From: JAYODW01 sp038116745
GTDB lineage: Bacteria; Pseudomonadota; Gammaproteobacteria; Ga0077536
Direction of reading: 5' to 3'
Assembly: GCA_038116745.1 (NCBI GenBank)
Contig: JAYODW010000010.1
Coordinates: forward strand, 47,369 to 111,368
Length of the DNA: 64,000 nt
Part shown: positions 8,449-15,735 of the stretch, piece after piece
Layout: each line of letters starts with the position of its first letter
Numbering within the stretch: position 1 is the first letter of the stretch
Program-made: the position numbers and the translations under genes
The notes under the pieces: model-generated
Seen by the model: only the letters and a program-made list of their open reading frames with translations
Told to the model about the DNA's origin: nothing
Database searches by the model: none

Positions 8449-10011
8449 TTACGGACGCATGGGGAACAGGGCGGGGCCGAGCAGGCCCTGCAGGCGTGAC
8501 TGGCTCGCATCGATCCATTCGCAGAGCAAGGGCCGCGTCTCGCGCGGATCGATGAGGTCATGAACCGCAAAAGATTCAGCCGGCAGGAACGGAGAGCGAG
8601 CCTGTTCAAATTTTGCTTCGAGTTCAGCGCGCATCGCGTCGGGGTCTTCTGCCGCTGCGATCTGGCGATGAAACGCCACCGCGACCCCGCCTTCGAGCGG
8701 CAGCGCGCCGTATTCCGCTGACGGCCAGTCGAGCACATACGCATCAGGTCCGTAATGGGCAGCCCCGGCAACACCGAAGGATTTGCGGATCCTGACTGAG
8801 GCCCAGGGTATGCGCGCCTGCGCTGCCGCAGCGACTGCCGCCATGCCGTAGCGGATAGTCGCGGCTTTTTCAGCATCGGGTCCGATCATGAAGCCCGGTT
8901 CATCGACGAAGTTCAGCAGCGGCAGGTGAAAGGTTTCGCAGAGCTCGATCATGCGGCGCATCTTCTGCGCACAGGCCGCTGTCATCGCGCCGGCGAGGTG
9001 ACGACAGTCGTTGGCAGTGATCCCGACCGGCTGGCCCTGCAGCCGCGCAAGCCCGACGACCAGGCCGGGACCGTAGCGCGGCGTCATGCGGAAGAATGAG
9101 CCACGATCGACTACCGCTTCGATCACCCGCAGCACGTCGAACACCTGACGCCGGCTGCGTGGCACGATCTCCGCCAGGCTGTCCTCGCAGCGGTCGACCG
9201 GGTCGGAACAGGCCGCGACCGGGGCGTGCTCCCACACGTGCTGCGGGAGATAGCTCAGGAACTGCCGAATCTGGGCGAAGGCGTCGGGCTCGTTCTCGGC
9301 CAGGTTGTCGACGACGCCCGAGCGCAGATGGACATCCGCCCCACCGAGCTCCTCTTTGGTCACTTCGCGCCCCAGCGCGCGCTTGACCAGGGCCGGCCCG
9401 CCGACCATTACCTGGGAGGTTCCTCGCACCATGACCGAGAAGTGAGATGCGACTAGGCGCCCGGCAGGGAAACCTGCTACCGGCCCGAGCGCGGCGGAGG
9501 CTACCGGCACGCTGCCCATGGCCTCGGCGATGATCGCGAAGCGCGGGGGTGCGAATACCGGTTCGCCGATGGTGCGTGGCTTCTTGGGATCCGCGTCCCC
9601 GGCACCAACGCTGCCGCCGCCGCCTTCGAGCAGGCGCACGAGAGGCGTGCGGTAGGTCACCGCGAGGTGTTCGGCATAGACGCTTTTTCTGAGGCCTGCA
9701 GCGTTGGGCGATCCGCCCTTGAGCGTGAAATCCTCTCCACCGACTGCGACCCGTCGCGAATTGATGCGTCCAAAGCCGACCACATAATTGGCTGGCGTGA
9801 AGGATTCCACATGCCCTTCGTCGCCCAGCATTGCGCCGCCGGCGATACGCCCGTGCTCCCGGAAGCTGCCCGCATCAAGCAGCGCATCGATGCGTTCCCG
9901 AATGGTGAGCCGTCCGGCGCCATGCTGGCGCTCAATTCCTTCGGCGCCGCCCTGCGCCGTCGCCAGCTCGCGCCGACGTTGGAGACTCTCGCGTTCGCGC
10001 TCCCAGCTCAC
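8449..10011 (-). CDS. Acyl-CoA carboxylase, carboxyltransferase (beta) subunit
   Basis: This 520-residue protein transfers the carboxyl group from biotin to an acyl-CoA, as in propionyl-CoA, methylcrotonyl-CoA or geranyl-CoA carboxylases. N-terminal GAGRLTIRERIDALLDAGSF and the crotonase-like halves with VRGTSQVMVGGPALVKRALG and LPLLNFVDEPGFMIG are typical. It begins with a GTG that overlaps the stop of the upstream SDR gene by four bases, so the two are translationally coupled. No biotin carboxylase or biotin carrier gene is nearby, so its partner must be elsewhere or it acts in another way. Substrate unknown. Confidence 0.9.
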   Translation of the reverse strand: MSWERERESLQRRRELATAQGGAEGIERQHGAGRLTIRERIDALLDAGSFREHGRIAGGAMLGDEGHVESFTPANYVVGFGRINSRRVAVGGEDFTLKGGSPNAAGLRKSVYAEHLAVTYRTPLVRLLEGGGGSVGAGDADPKKPRTIGEPVFAPPRFAIIAEAMGSVPVASAALGPVAGFPAGRLVASHFSVMVRGTSQVMVGGPALVKRALGREVTKEELGGADVHLRSGVVDNLAENEPDAFAQIRQFLSYLPQHVWEHAPVAACSDPVDRCEDSLAEIVPRSRRQVFDVLRVIEAVVDRGSFFRMTPRYGPGLVVGLARLQGQPVGITANDCRHLAGAMTAACAQKMRRMIELCETFHLPLLNFVDEPGFMIGPDAEKAATIRYGMAAVAAAAQARIPWASVRIRKSFGVAGAAHYGPDAYVLDWPSAEYGALPLEGGVAVAFHRQIAAAEDPDAMRAELEAKFEQARSPFLPAESFAVHDLIDPRETRPLLCEWIDASQSRLQGLLGPALFPMRP

Positions 10012-10826
10012 TGCTTACCAGCGTTCCGCGCTTTCATCAGCGGGGATTCATTTTTATCGATCCAGCCCATCGCAAGGCCCGCTGAAAATCCGCGGTCGAC
10101 GACCAGGTCGCGGCCGTTGACGAATTCAGACGGCCCCGTGGCCAGGTACTTGACCACGTTGGCAATATCGGTCGGCTCTGCCGCGCTTCCGATGGTGTCG
10201 ATGACCCAGTCGAGCTGCCCCATCCCGGCCTGCTCCTTGAACGCCGGCAGCAGCGGTGTGGCGACGGGCCCCGGGGAAATGCTGTTGGCTCGGCCTCCCA
10301 GGGAGAGCAGGCGACCTGCGAGCTGCATGGTGTAGACGACCACACACTCCTTGGAGAAGTGGTAGGCGGTATTGCCATCCATATCGCGCGCTGCGCACCA
10401 GCTGGCCGCGCCCTCGAAATCAGTGATCGCGAGCAGCTCCTGGATGTCTTTCAGGTGCCTGGCCCAGTTGAATCCGGCAATCGAGGCGATATTCACCACG
10501 CCGCAACCGCGATTGAGGAGAGGAAAAACCGCCTCGGTGAAGTACACAAGCCCAATGGTATTGACCCGCATGATCAGGTCAGCAGGCACCGTGCCGGGAA
10601 CCCCGGCGACGTTGAGCAGGGCGTCAAATTTTCCGTCCAGCTGGGCAACCGCGGCATCAATCGACACCGCTTCCGAGAGGTCGCAGTGCACATGCTGAGA
10701 CGCGCCTTCTGGCTGGTCCTTGATGTCGAGTGAGATCACCTCATCGCCTTCGGCGGCGAACAGTTGCGCGCAGGCTGCGCCTATCCCGGTCGACGCGCCG
10801 GTGAGGAGAATTCGTTTTCCAGCCAT
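10008..10826 (-). CDS. SDR family oxidoreductase, coniferyl-alcohol dehydrogenase-like
   Basis: This is a 272-residue short-chain dehydrogenase. The cofactor motif TGASTGIG is at residues 9-16, LNVAGVPGT follows, and the active site has NIASIAG with YHFSK as the Tyr-x3-Lys pair. The insertion between Ser and Tyr (FNWARHLKDIQELLAITDFEGAASWC) and the ENG-type C-terminus resemble coniferyl-alcohol or 3-alpha-hydroxysteroid dehydrogenases. It is the first gene of a two-gene unit with the carboxyltransferase, overlapping by four bases. GGAG lies nine bases before the ATG. Confidence 0.88.
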   Translation of the reverse strand: MAGKRILLTGASTGIGAACAQLFAAEGDEVISLDIKDQPEGASQHVHCDLSEAVSIDAAVAQLDGKFDALLNVAGVPGTVPADLIMRVNTIGLVYFTEAVFPLLNRGCGVVNIASIAGFNWARHLKDIQELLAITDFEGAASWCAARDMDGNTAYHFSKECVVVYTMQLAGRLLSLGGRANSISPGPVATPLLPAFKEQAGMGQLDWVIDTIGSAAEPTDIANVVKYLATGPSEFVNGRDLVVDRGFSAGLAMGWIDKNESPLMKARNAGKQ

Positions 10827-11124
10827 CTTGTTGCTCTCCAGTTTTCAAGCCGGCGGCATAATGCCAGATAGCTGAAAAGGGCGTCATACGAACGCGGAAG
10901 CCCTTTTCGTGCCGAGGAGGCACACCTCGGTGCGGGCCAGCGAGAATACGGCCATGCTGATGCATGGCGTAGCCGCACCGCTCGGTCAGCGACGTTTTTT
11001 TAACCCGGAGAGCTCCGCGTTCAACACCAGCGCCGCACAGTGTGTAGGTGAACACCTGCAGTACGCCTTGCAGAATTCAGCGCGCCGCGCTGACCGGACT
11101 GCGAGAAAACAAGGAGACTAGAAA
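10827..11124. promoter_or_regulatory. Divergent intergenic region
   Basis: This 298-base gap separates the divergently transcribed SDR and thioesterase genes and must hold both promoters. I found no convincing operator, hairpin or small gene in it. AAGGAG at 11111-11116 is the thioesterase ribosome site. Confidence 0.4.
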
Positions 11125-11562
11125 ATGACCGAGCCGATCTGGCAGACGGAGGTGGATGCGGAAGGTATCAATCACCTGCATCGGGAAACTGCGGTGGCGG
11201 CGCTCGGGATTGAATTCACCGAAATCGGCCCCGACTACATGCGTGCAAGAATGCCGGTCGACGCGCGTACGGTGCAGCCATATGGTCTGCTGCATGGAGG
11301 CGCCTCTGCCTTGCTGGCAGAAACGCTGGCGTCGTGTGCGGCCGCGCATGCTGCGCCTGCAGGGCGCCGGGTGGTCGGGATAGAGATCAGCGCGAGCCAT
11401 CTGCGGGGTGTGCGTCGCGGCGGCCATGTCACGGGTCTCGCGACCCCGCATCATCTTGGTGGAACGCTGCAGGTGTGGCAGGTCGAAATTGTGGATGACG
11501 CCGGCAAGCCCTGTTGTGTCGCGCGGGTGTCGCTGATGACCCTTGACCCGGCCGCTCGATAG
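11125..11562 (+). CDS. Hotdog-fold thioesterase (PaaI/MenI type)
   Basis: This 145-residue protein hydrolyses acyl-CoA thioesters. The hotdog helix region reads QPYGLLHGGASALLAETLAS (about residues 52-71), with the HGG-x-AxLAE pattern carrying the catalytic Glu of PaaI- or MenI-like enzymes. The terminal strand is VARVSLMTLD. AAGGAG sits eight bases before the ATG. It is a single gene, divergent from the SDR/carboxyltransferase pair. Confidence 0.92.
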   Translation: MTEPIWQTEVDAEGINHLHRETAVAALGIEFTEIGPDYMRARMPVDARTVQPYGLLHGGASALLAETLASCAAAHAAPAGRRVVGIEISASHLRGVRRGGHVTGLATPHHLGGTLQVWQVEIVDDAGKPCCVARVSLMTLDPAAR

Positions 11563-11698
11563 ACGCGTTCTGCGATTGCTGATTTCCAGAGCGCTGTGCT
11601 AGCTTGCGCTCCGAGCTGACTATCGCTGTCAACTGCACGCAAGCTGTAGGGGTATCAGGCGACCAGCGCACGATTCACGCGTCGCTGCACAAGCGGAG

Positions 11699-11722
11699 AA
11701 AACGACGCCTTAGCAGCGTCGT
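11699..11722 (-). terminator. Intrinsic terminator downstream of the HDAC-family gene
   Basis: On the minus strand, ACGACGC and GCGTCGT (11716-11722 and 11702-11708) form a 7-bp stem with a 7-base loop, directly followed by TTTTCT. This fits a Rho-independent terminator for transcription leaving the HDAC-family gene. Confidence 0.6.
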
Positions 11723-11790
11723 CCCGGGCAGCAGCCCGCGATAGGGGAGAGGGGATATGCGGGATGCCGGAGATGGACCTCGGCATCTCG
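11699..11790 (-). ncRNA. Candidate C-rich RNA in the 3' region of the HDAC-family gene
   Basis: Read on the minus strand, this segment starts with a GATGCCG/CGGCATC hairpin, then a single-stranded stretch containing CCCCTCTCCCC (11744-11754), a small CGGGC/GCCCG hairpin and a terminator. It begins about 40 bases after the stop codon of the HDAC-family gene. No promoter of its own is obvious, so it may be a 3'-UTR-derived RNA or simply a structured mRNA end. The C-rich element resembles the loops of the candidate RNAs at 14.88-15.19 kb. Confidence 0.3.
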
Positions 11791-11831
11791 GTCTTTTCTC
11801 ACCCTGAAACTCGGCTTGCCCGAATCCTGCA

Positions 11832-12929
11832 TCACAAATTGCTGAGCAGCTGCTCAGCTTGTCGGATCACAGCGTCCTGATGCGGCTGCAGTTCCTGCTG
11901 GCCCATCCCTGCCAGTATCTTCTCGAAGGGATCTTGTATTTCCGTGCTGATACCTGACAGTGTCTCGAGCACGGCGTGGGCGAAAAATGGAACGGTCGGT
12001 GCGCTGTAGCCGCCCTCGTGACACATCACCAGGCGACCATCACAGCACTGGGCGGCAAAGTCCATCAGACGACGGGTCAGCGCGCGGTAGCCGGCGCCGG
12101 TCATCATCTGCCGGCCGAGGGGATCGTATGCACCGGCGTCGAATCCGGACGGCACAATAATGAGCTCGGGCCGGAATTTTTCCAGTGCAGGGATTACTAC
12201 GCGGTCATAGACGGCTTCGTAAGCGCCTACCCCGGAGCCCGGGGGCAGCGGCACGTTGATATTGAAACCACGTCCGGCACCGTCGCCGTTTTCCTCGATG
12301 AAACCGCTGTTCTGCGGAAAGCAGCGGTCCTGATGCACGGAGATGGTCAGTGCTCGGGGATCTGAATAGAACGCGGCCTGGGTACCGTTGCCGTGATGAA
12401 CATCCCAATCGACATAGGCAATCCGGGCAACACCCCGTGTCTCAAGGGCGTGCAGACCAGCGATGGCACCGTTGCCGAAAATACAGAAACCCATCGCCAG
12501 CTCCGGCATCGCGTGATGGCCGGGGGGGCGGACCAGCGCGTAGGCGTTCTCAACGTGCGCGTCGAGCACCGCGTCAACTGCGGCTATGACCCCGCCGGCG
12601 GCCAGAGCCGCGATGTCAAAACTACCGCGACCCATGGGCGTGAAGACACCGGCATCCGCGGCGGGGCTGTCATTCAGCGCGCGGATCCGGTCGAGATGCG
12701 CCTGCGTATGAAAACGCAGAATCTCATCATCAGTTGCAGCCCTAGGTCGGATGGGCACCAGCCGCTCAAGCAGACCACTGACTTCCAGCAGATTTCGGAT
12801 CCTGCGTTTCGCATCGGGATGTTCCGCCGGCTCGTAGGGCTCGACCGGCAGACCATACGGCATGACGCCAGCGCTGCTGCCGGTGCTGTGCCACAGATAA
12901 ATTTCATGAAAAACGAATCCTGTCGGCAT
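11832..12929 (-). CDS. Histone deacetylase family protein / acetylpolyamine-type amidohydrolase
   Basis: This 365-residue arginase/deacetylase-fold enzyme is a class II HDAC-like zinc amidohydrolase. Visible motifs are RPPGHHAMPELAMGFC with the tandem active-site histidines, YVDWDVHHGNGTQ with zinc ligands, and GFDAGAYDPLG with the third metal Asp. In bacteria such enzymes remove acyl groups from small amines or acetoin-like compounds. I place the start at the second ATG (12929), because AAGGA is nine bases upstream of it but directly abuts the first ATG (12938). The gene is divergent from the acetoacetate-decarboxylase-family gene. Confidence 0.9.
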   Translation of the reverse strand: MPTGFVFHEIYLWHSTGSSAGVMPYGLPVEPYEPAEHPDAKRRIRNLLEVSGLLERLVPIRPRAATDDEILRFHTQAHLDRIRALNDSPAADAGVFTPMGRGSFDIAALAAGGVIAAVDAVLDAHVENAYALVRPPGHHAMPELAMGFCIFGNGAIAGLHALETRGVARIAYVDWDVHHGNGTQAAFYSDPRALTISVHQDRCFPQNSGFIEENGDGAGRGFNINVPLPPGSGVGAYEAVYDRVVIPALEKFRPELIIVPSGFDAGAYDPLGRQMMTGAGYRALTRRLMDFAAQCCDGRLVMCHEGGYSAPTVPFFAHAVLETLSGISTEIQDPFEKILAGMGQQELQPHQDAVIRQAEQLLSNL

Positions 12930-13080
12930 ATCCGGCATTCCTTCAGCTGAGTCGATCGCGCGCGTGCACCCAATGTAACCGAGCAGCCTCCATGTCGGGT
13001 GTCCTTGCTGACCGCGAGTCTGTGCACTAAGGTCGGGCTATAAGGGCCCGCCGGGCTCAAACTCTGGGGAGGTACTGCAC

Positions 13081-13896
13081 ATGGGTTTCGTCCGCACAAA
13101 AGAAGAAATTGCCCGCATCCAGGAAGCGCTGAGCCGCCCCCGGTTTGTCAATTCGCAGATGCTGTCAGTCGATTTCATCACCCACCAGTCGACAATCGAT
13201 CGGCTGTTGCCTCCGGGTCTTCAATCAACCGGCAACCCCCGGGTTACCGCGATGGTAGGCCGCTGGCAGAGTAACTGTGTCGGTGATTTTGATGGTGGGG
13301 CTATCTACCTCGAGGCGCGGCACGAGGACATCGTGGGTGACTATGTGCTGGCGATGTACATGGATCGCGACCAGCCCATCATTTACGGGCGCGAATTATT
13401 CGGTGAGCCGAAGAAGCAGAGCACCTCGCGTCTATTCCGCAATGGGGAACATTTCAATGCTCGGATTGAACGCTATGGCGCGACCCTGATCGAGCTGGAC
13501 GTCGACATCATTGCCGACCATGGACCGAGTGAGGGCGAAGGCATCAACTTCAACTACAAGGCCATTCCGGCGACTAACGGGATCGGTCTGGAGTGGGATG
13601 CCGCGCTCACCGTGGCGCGCTTCCACACGGTGCTGAAGGTGACGGCAGAGGGTTACGGGCGGGTACAGCTCGGACATTCCGTGCATGACCCGCTGAACGA
13701 AATCGAAATTGTTGAAGTCCTGCGTGGAGCCTATGTCGAGGGCGATTTGATCGCACGGGCAGAAACGCTGGCCTACATCAATGGGCAGGATTTTCTGCCC
13801 TATGCGCTTGGCCGGACCGACGACTGGAGTGCTCTCGATACAGAGACCCGGCCGGCGGTCGCCGCGCCGCAGAGCGCGATGCGTCAGGCGTCCTGA
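13081..13896 (+). CDS. Acetoacetate decarboxylase family protein
   Basis: This 271-residue protein belongs to the ADC fold. The conserved block GRELFGEPKKQS contains Lys111-Lys112, the position of the Schiff-base lysine and its neighbour in acetoacetate decarboxylase. Many family members act as aldolases or decarboxylases on other keto acids, so the specific reaction is open. GGGGAGG lies eight bases before the ATG. Its end overlaps the end of the convergent PhyH gene by 13 bases. Confidence 0.87.
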   Translation: MGFVRTKEEIARIQEALSRPRFVNSQMLSVDFITHQSTIDRLLPPGLQSTGNPRVTAMVGRWQSNCVGDFDGGAIYLEARHEDIVGDYVLAMYMDRDQPIIYGRELFGEPKKQSTSRLFRNGEHFNARIERYGATLIELDVDIIADHGPSEGEGINFNYKAIPATNGIGLEWDAALTVARFHTVLKVTAEGYGRVQLGHSVHDPLNEIEIVEVLRGAYVEGDLIARAETLAYINGQDFLPYALGRTDDWSALDTETRPAVAAPQSAMRQAS

Positions 13897-14741
13897 CGCC
13901 GCGCAGGCGTCTCTTCGCTGCCGAGGGCGAAGGTTGCGGGACCACGGTTCAGATGCCCGGGCGGGCGCACGGCTGCGCGCTCGCCGTGCGGGATCTGAAA
14001 CTCCACATTGCCGGTATAGAAGCCGAGCATGTGCAGGAACTCAGGGCTCAGTCGGGCCACCGTCTCGGGCCATAGAGTGGTGTTCCAGCTGACCTGCGCG
14101 CGAATCCAGCGCACGACGTAGTAACCGAACAGCATGGCGCGCTCGCTGGCTGTCGAGCGGTTGTCACCGGTCTGGTGCCACAATCGCCCGTCCATCACCA
14201 GCAGCGATCCTGCGGGTGCTTCAATCGGGACAGATCGGTACGCGGTTTCAGGATCCGGCCCGTGTCCTAGCAGGTGGGAATCGGGCACGTAACGCGTCCC
14301 GCCGTTTTCCTCAGTCAGCTCGTCCAGCACCCAGGCGACGTTACACGCCAGAGGTCTTCTCGGCCACGGTGGCGGAACGTAGCCCTGGTCGGCGTGCAGC
14401 TGCATGCGGCGACTGCCCGGGGCGGTCACATTGGCGCTGAAATTGGAGATCAAAAAGGCTTCTCCGAGCAGATGGCGCACGAACACGAGAGCTTCGGGTC
14501 GTTGGATCAGCTCGACGAAAACGGGATCAAGATTGAATAGGTGAAATACCCGCCGGTTGTGCTCATCGGGATCAAAGGGATAGCCACGGGTGGGAACCTT
14601 ATCCGCTTCACTGCGGTCCATCGCGTCAAACAGTCGTTGGCGTATGGCACCGGTTTCCGCGACATTCAGTACATCAGGTACAACCACGAGTCCGTGCTCT
14701 GCAAGAGCCGAGAACGCGTGGTTCTGGTCATATTGGGTCAC
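13884..14741 (-). CDS. Phytanoyl-CoA dioxygenase (PhyH) family protein
   Basis: This is a Fe(II)/2-oxoglutarate-dependent oxygenase of the PhyH family. The metal motif HxD is His116-x-Asp118 in LHADQGY, and the distal part LLVMDGRLWHQTGDN supplies the second His, with an Arg 8-10 residues later as 2OG ligand. I chose the GTG at 14741, giving a 285-residue protein that starts TQYDQNHAFSAL, as relatives do. The open frame extends to 14843, with an alternative ATG at 14804. It is convergent with the acetoacetate-decarboxylase-family gene. Substrate unknown. Confidence 0.83.
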   Translation of the reverse strand: MTQYDQNHAFSALAEHGLVVVPDVLNVAETGAIRQRLFDAMDRSEADKVPTRGYPFDPDEHNRRVFHLFNLDPVFVELIQRPEALVFVRHLLGEAFLISNFSANVTAPGSRRMQLHADQGYVPPPWPRRPLACNVAWVLDELTEENGGTRYVPDSHLLGHGPDPETAYRSVPIEAPAGSLLVMDGRLWHQTGDNRSTASERAMLFGYYVVRWIRAQVSWNTTLWPETVARLSPEFLHMLGFYTGNVEFQIPHGERAAVRPPGHLNRGPATFALGSEETPARRQDA

Positions 14742-14876
14742 AGCTGAAGGGGCTCCTCGGCATCCGTAAGATGACCCCAGAAGGGGCACTTTAACGCGCG
14801 GCATGCTATCAGTCGCGTACCGGCCGGCGCGACCTTGCCTCAAGCGGCTTGTGGATAACTCATCGTCTGGCGGGAG

Positions 14877-14957
14877 TTTAAATGCCGGGCCATTGCGGCC
14901 CGGCTAAGGGAGGTTCCAAGAGCGAGTCATCGAGGGGAGAGCAATGACCGGCTTGGT
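14877..14957 (-). ncRNA. Candidate small RNA 1 (C-rich loop, about 80 nt)
   Basis: On the minus strand a transcript is predicted to start near 14957, six to seven bases after the -10 box TAAACT. It folds first into CCAAG/CUUGG with an inner GUCAU/AUGAC stem whose loop shows CUCUCCCCUCG. A short linker with ACCUCCC follows, then the GCCGGGCC-GCAAU-GGCCCGGC hairpin. The following AUUUAAA is a poor U-tail, so termination may be leaky. Promoter layout, fold and loop motif match candidate RNA 2, 230 bases away, which argues for a duplicated sRNA gene. There is no open frame in this interval. Confidence 0.55.
14884..14904 (-). terminator. Terminal hairpin of candidate sRNA 1
   Basis: An 8-bp GC-only stem (GCCGGGCC/GGCCCGGC) has a 5-base loop GCAAT on the minus strand. 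The downstream sequence ATTTAAA gives only three consecutive T residues, weaker than in its sibling at 15110-15134. Confidence 0.5.
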
Positions 14958-14963
14958 AGGAAT

Positions 14964-14991
14964 AGTTTACAGATTTTTTATTGCGGCGCAA
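14964..14991 (-). promoter_or_regulatory. Promoter of candidate sRNA 1 with palindromic operator
   Basis: Minus strand: -35 TTGCGC (14991-14986), 16-bp spacer, -10 TAAACT (14969-14964). The -35 box is part of the palindrome TTGC-GCC-GCAA (14981-14991). The TGC-N3-GCA core resembles operators of PHA-responsive PhaR repressors, which is a family-level similarity only. Confidence 0.5.
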
Positions 14992-15109
14992 CAAATTTTT
15001 TCAACGAGTGTTAACGTTCAGGCCGATAGGTGCTAACCACTTATAAAATATAAAAATTTAGTGGCGCCACAACCGACAGCGACTGGCACATAACATTCGA
15101 GCGAGGGAT

Positions 15110-15134
15110 AAAAAGCCGGGCCTTGCGGCCCGGC
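15110..15134 (-). terminator. Intrinsic terminator of candidate sRNA 2
   Basis: On the minus strand GCCGGGCC-GCAA-GGCCCGGC forms an 8-bp GC-only stem closed by a GNRA tetraloop and is followed immediately by TTTTT. This is an unambiguous Rho-independent terminator pointing leftwards. Confidence 0.8.
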
Positions 15135-15187
15135 GAGGGGAGATACCAACGGTCGCTGTCGAGGGGAGGACGGTGCGTCCGTTGGTG
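15110..15187 (-). ncRNA. Candidate small RNA 2 (two CUCCCCUC motifs, about 78 nt)
   Basis: Minus-strand transcript predicted from near 15187 to the T-tail at 15110. The 5' stem-loop pairs ACCAACGG (15186-15179) with CCGUUGGU (15152-15145), continues with CGC/GCG and GUC/GAC, and exposes CUCCCCUC in the apical loop. A linker carries CUCCCCUC again. The 3' end is a textbook intrinsic terminator. Such C-rich loops are used by several bacterial trans-acting sRNAs to pair with Shine-Dalgarno regions. No start codon with a plausible reading frame overlaps it. Confidence 0.62.
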
Positions 15188-15193
15188 CGCTGC

Positions 15194-15221
15194 AGTATAC
15201 CAAAAAAATTTTGCAATGCAA
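15194..15221 (-). promoter_or_regulatory. Promoter of candidate sRNA 2 with palindromic operator
   Basis: Minus strand: -35 TTGCAT (15221-15216), 16-bp AT-rich spacer, -10 TATACT (15199-15194, five of six consensus). The palindrome TTGC-ATT-GCAA (15211-15221) covers the -35 box, exactly as at the sibling promoter at 14964-14991, so one regulator could control both. Confidence 0.58.
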
Positions 15222-15262
15222 CATTTTAGGGTGGTTAATTTCTGGCCGCTGCGAGGAGTGCG

Positions 15263-15682
15263 ATGAGTTATAACAAAGCTGCAATTCTGGGGCAGGCGCG
15301 TTACATCAGCCTGGCGACTTTCAGGCGTGATGGTCGTGAGGTACGAACGCCGGTCTGGTTGGCGGCCGTAGACGAGGTCCTTTACTGCTTCAGCGCTGAA
15401 GCTGCCGGAAAGGTCAGGCGGATCCGTAAAAATGGCAAGGTCAGGATTGCGGTGTGCAATGTCCGTGGCAGGGTCGCTGGCAAGTGGTATGACGCCGGCG
15501 CGAGTTTGGTGTCCGACAAGGCTGAGTGCCGGCGGGCCCTGCGGGCGTTACGCCAGCGCTACGGCTGGCAGATGTGGTTGCTCGATATCCTGGCGTTCTT
15601 GGGCAGGCGGCTGAACAAGCGCGCGGTGATCGCGCTGCGTCTGCAGGAGCCTGACGACGAGGCCGGCCAGGCCCCGGTCTAG
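15263..15682 (+). CDS. PPOX class F420-dependent oxidoreductase / pyridoxamine-phosphate-oxidase-fold protein
   Basis: This 139-residue split-barrel flavin-binding protein has ARYISLATFRRDGREVRTPVW at the N-terminus, then the basic loop AGKVRRIRKNGKVRIAVCNVRG that binds the cofactor phosphate in PPOX-class proteins. Relatives act as F420- or FMN-dependent reductases or as heme/flavin binders. GAGGAG precedes the ATG. It lies directly downstream of, and divergent from, candidate sRNA 2, so the short gap 15188-15262 may contain both promoters. The C-terminal segment (residues 85-120) is an added helix-rich part. Confidence 0.85.
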   Translation: MSYNKAAILGQARYISLATFRRDGREVRTPVWLAAVDEVLYCFSAEAAGKVRRIRKNGKVRIAVCNVRGRVAGKWYDAGASLVSDKAECRRALRALRQRYGWQMWLLDILAFLGRRLNKRAVIALRLQEPDDEAGQAPV

Positions 15683-15735
15683 GTCCGGAGCGGGCGCCGC
15701 GCAGGACTGGCTCCGGGAGTTGGAAGCGGGAGACT

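Noticed and set aside
15061..15070. Perfect palindrome GTGGCGCCAC between the two sRNA genes
   Set aside because: A 10-bp palindrome is not rare in GC-rich DNA and no second copy or promoter context supports an operator.
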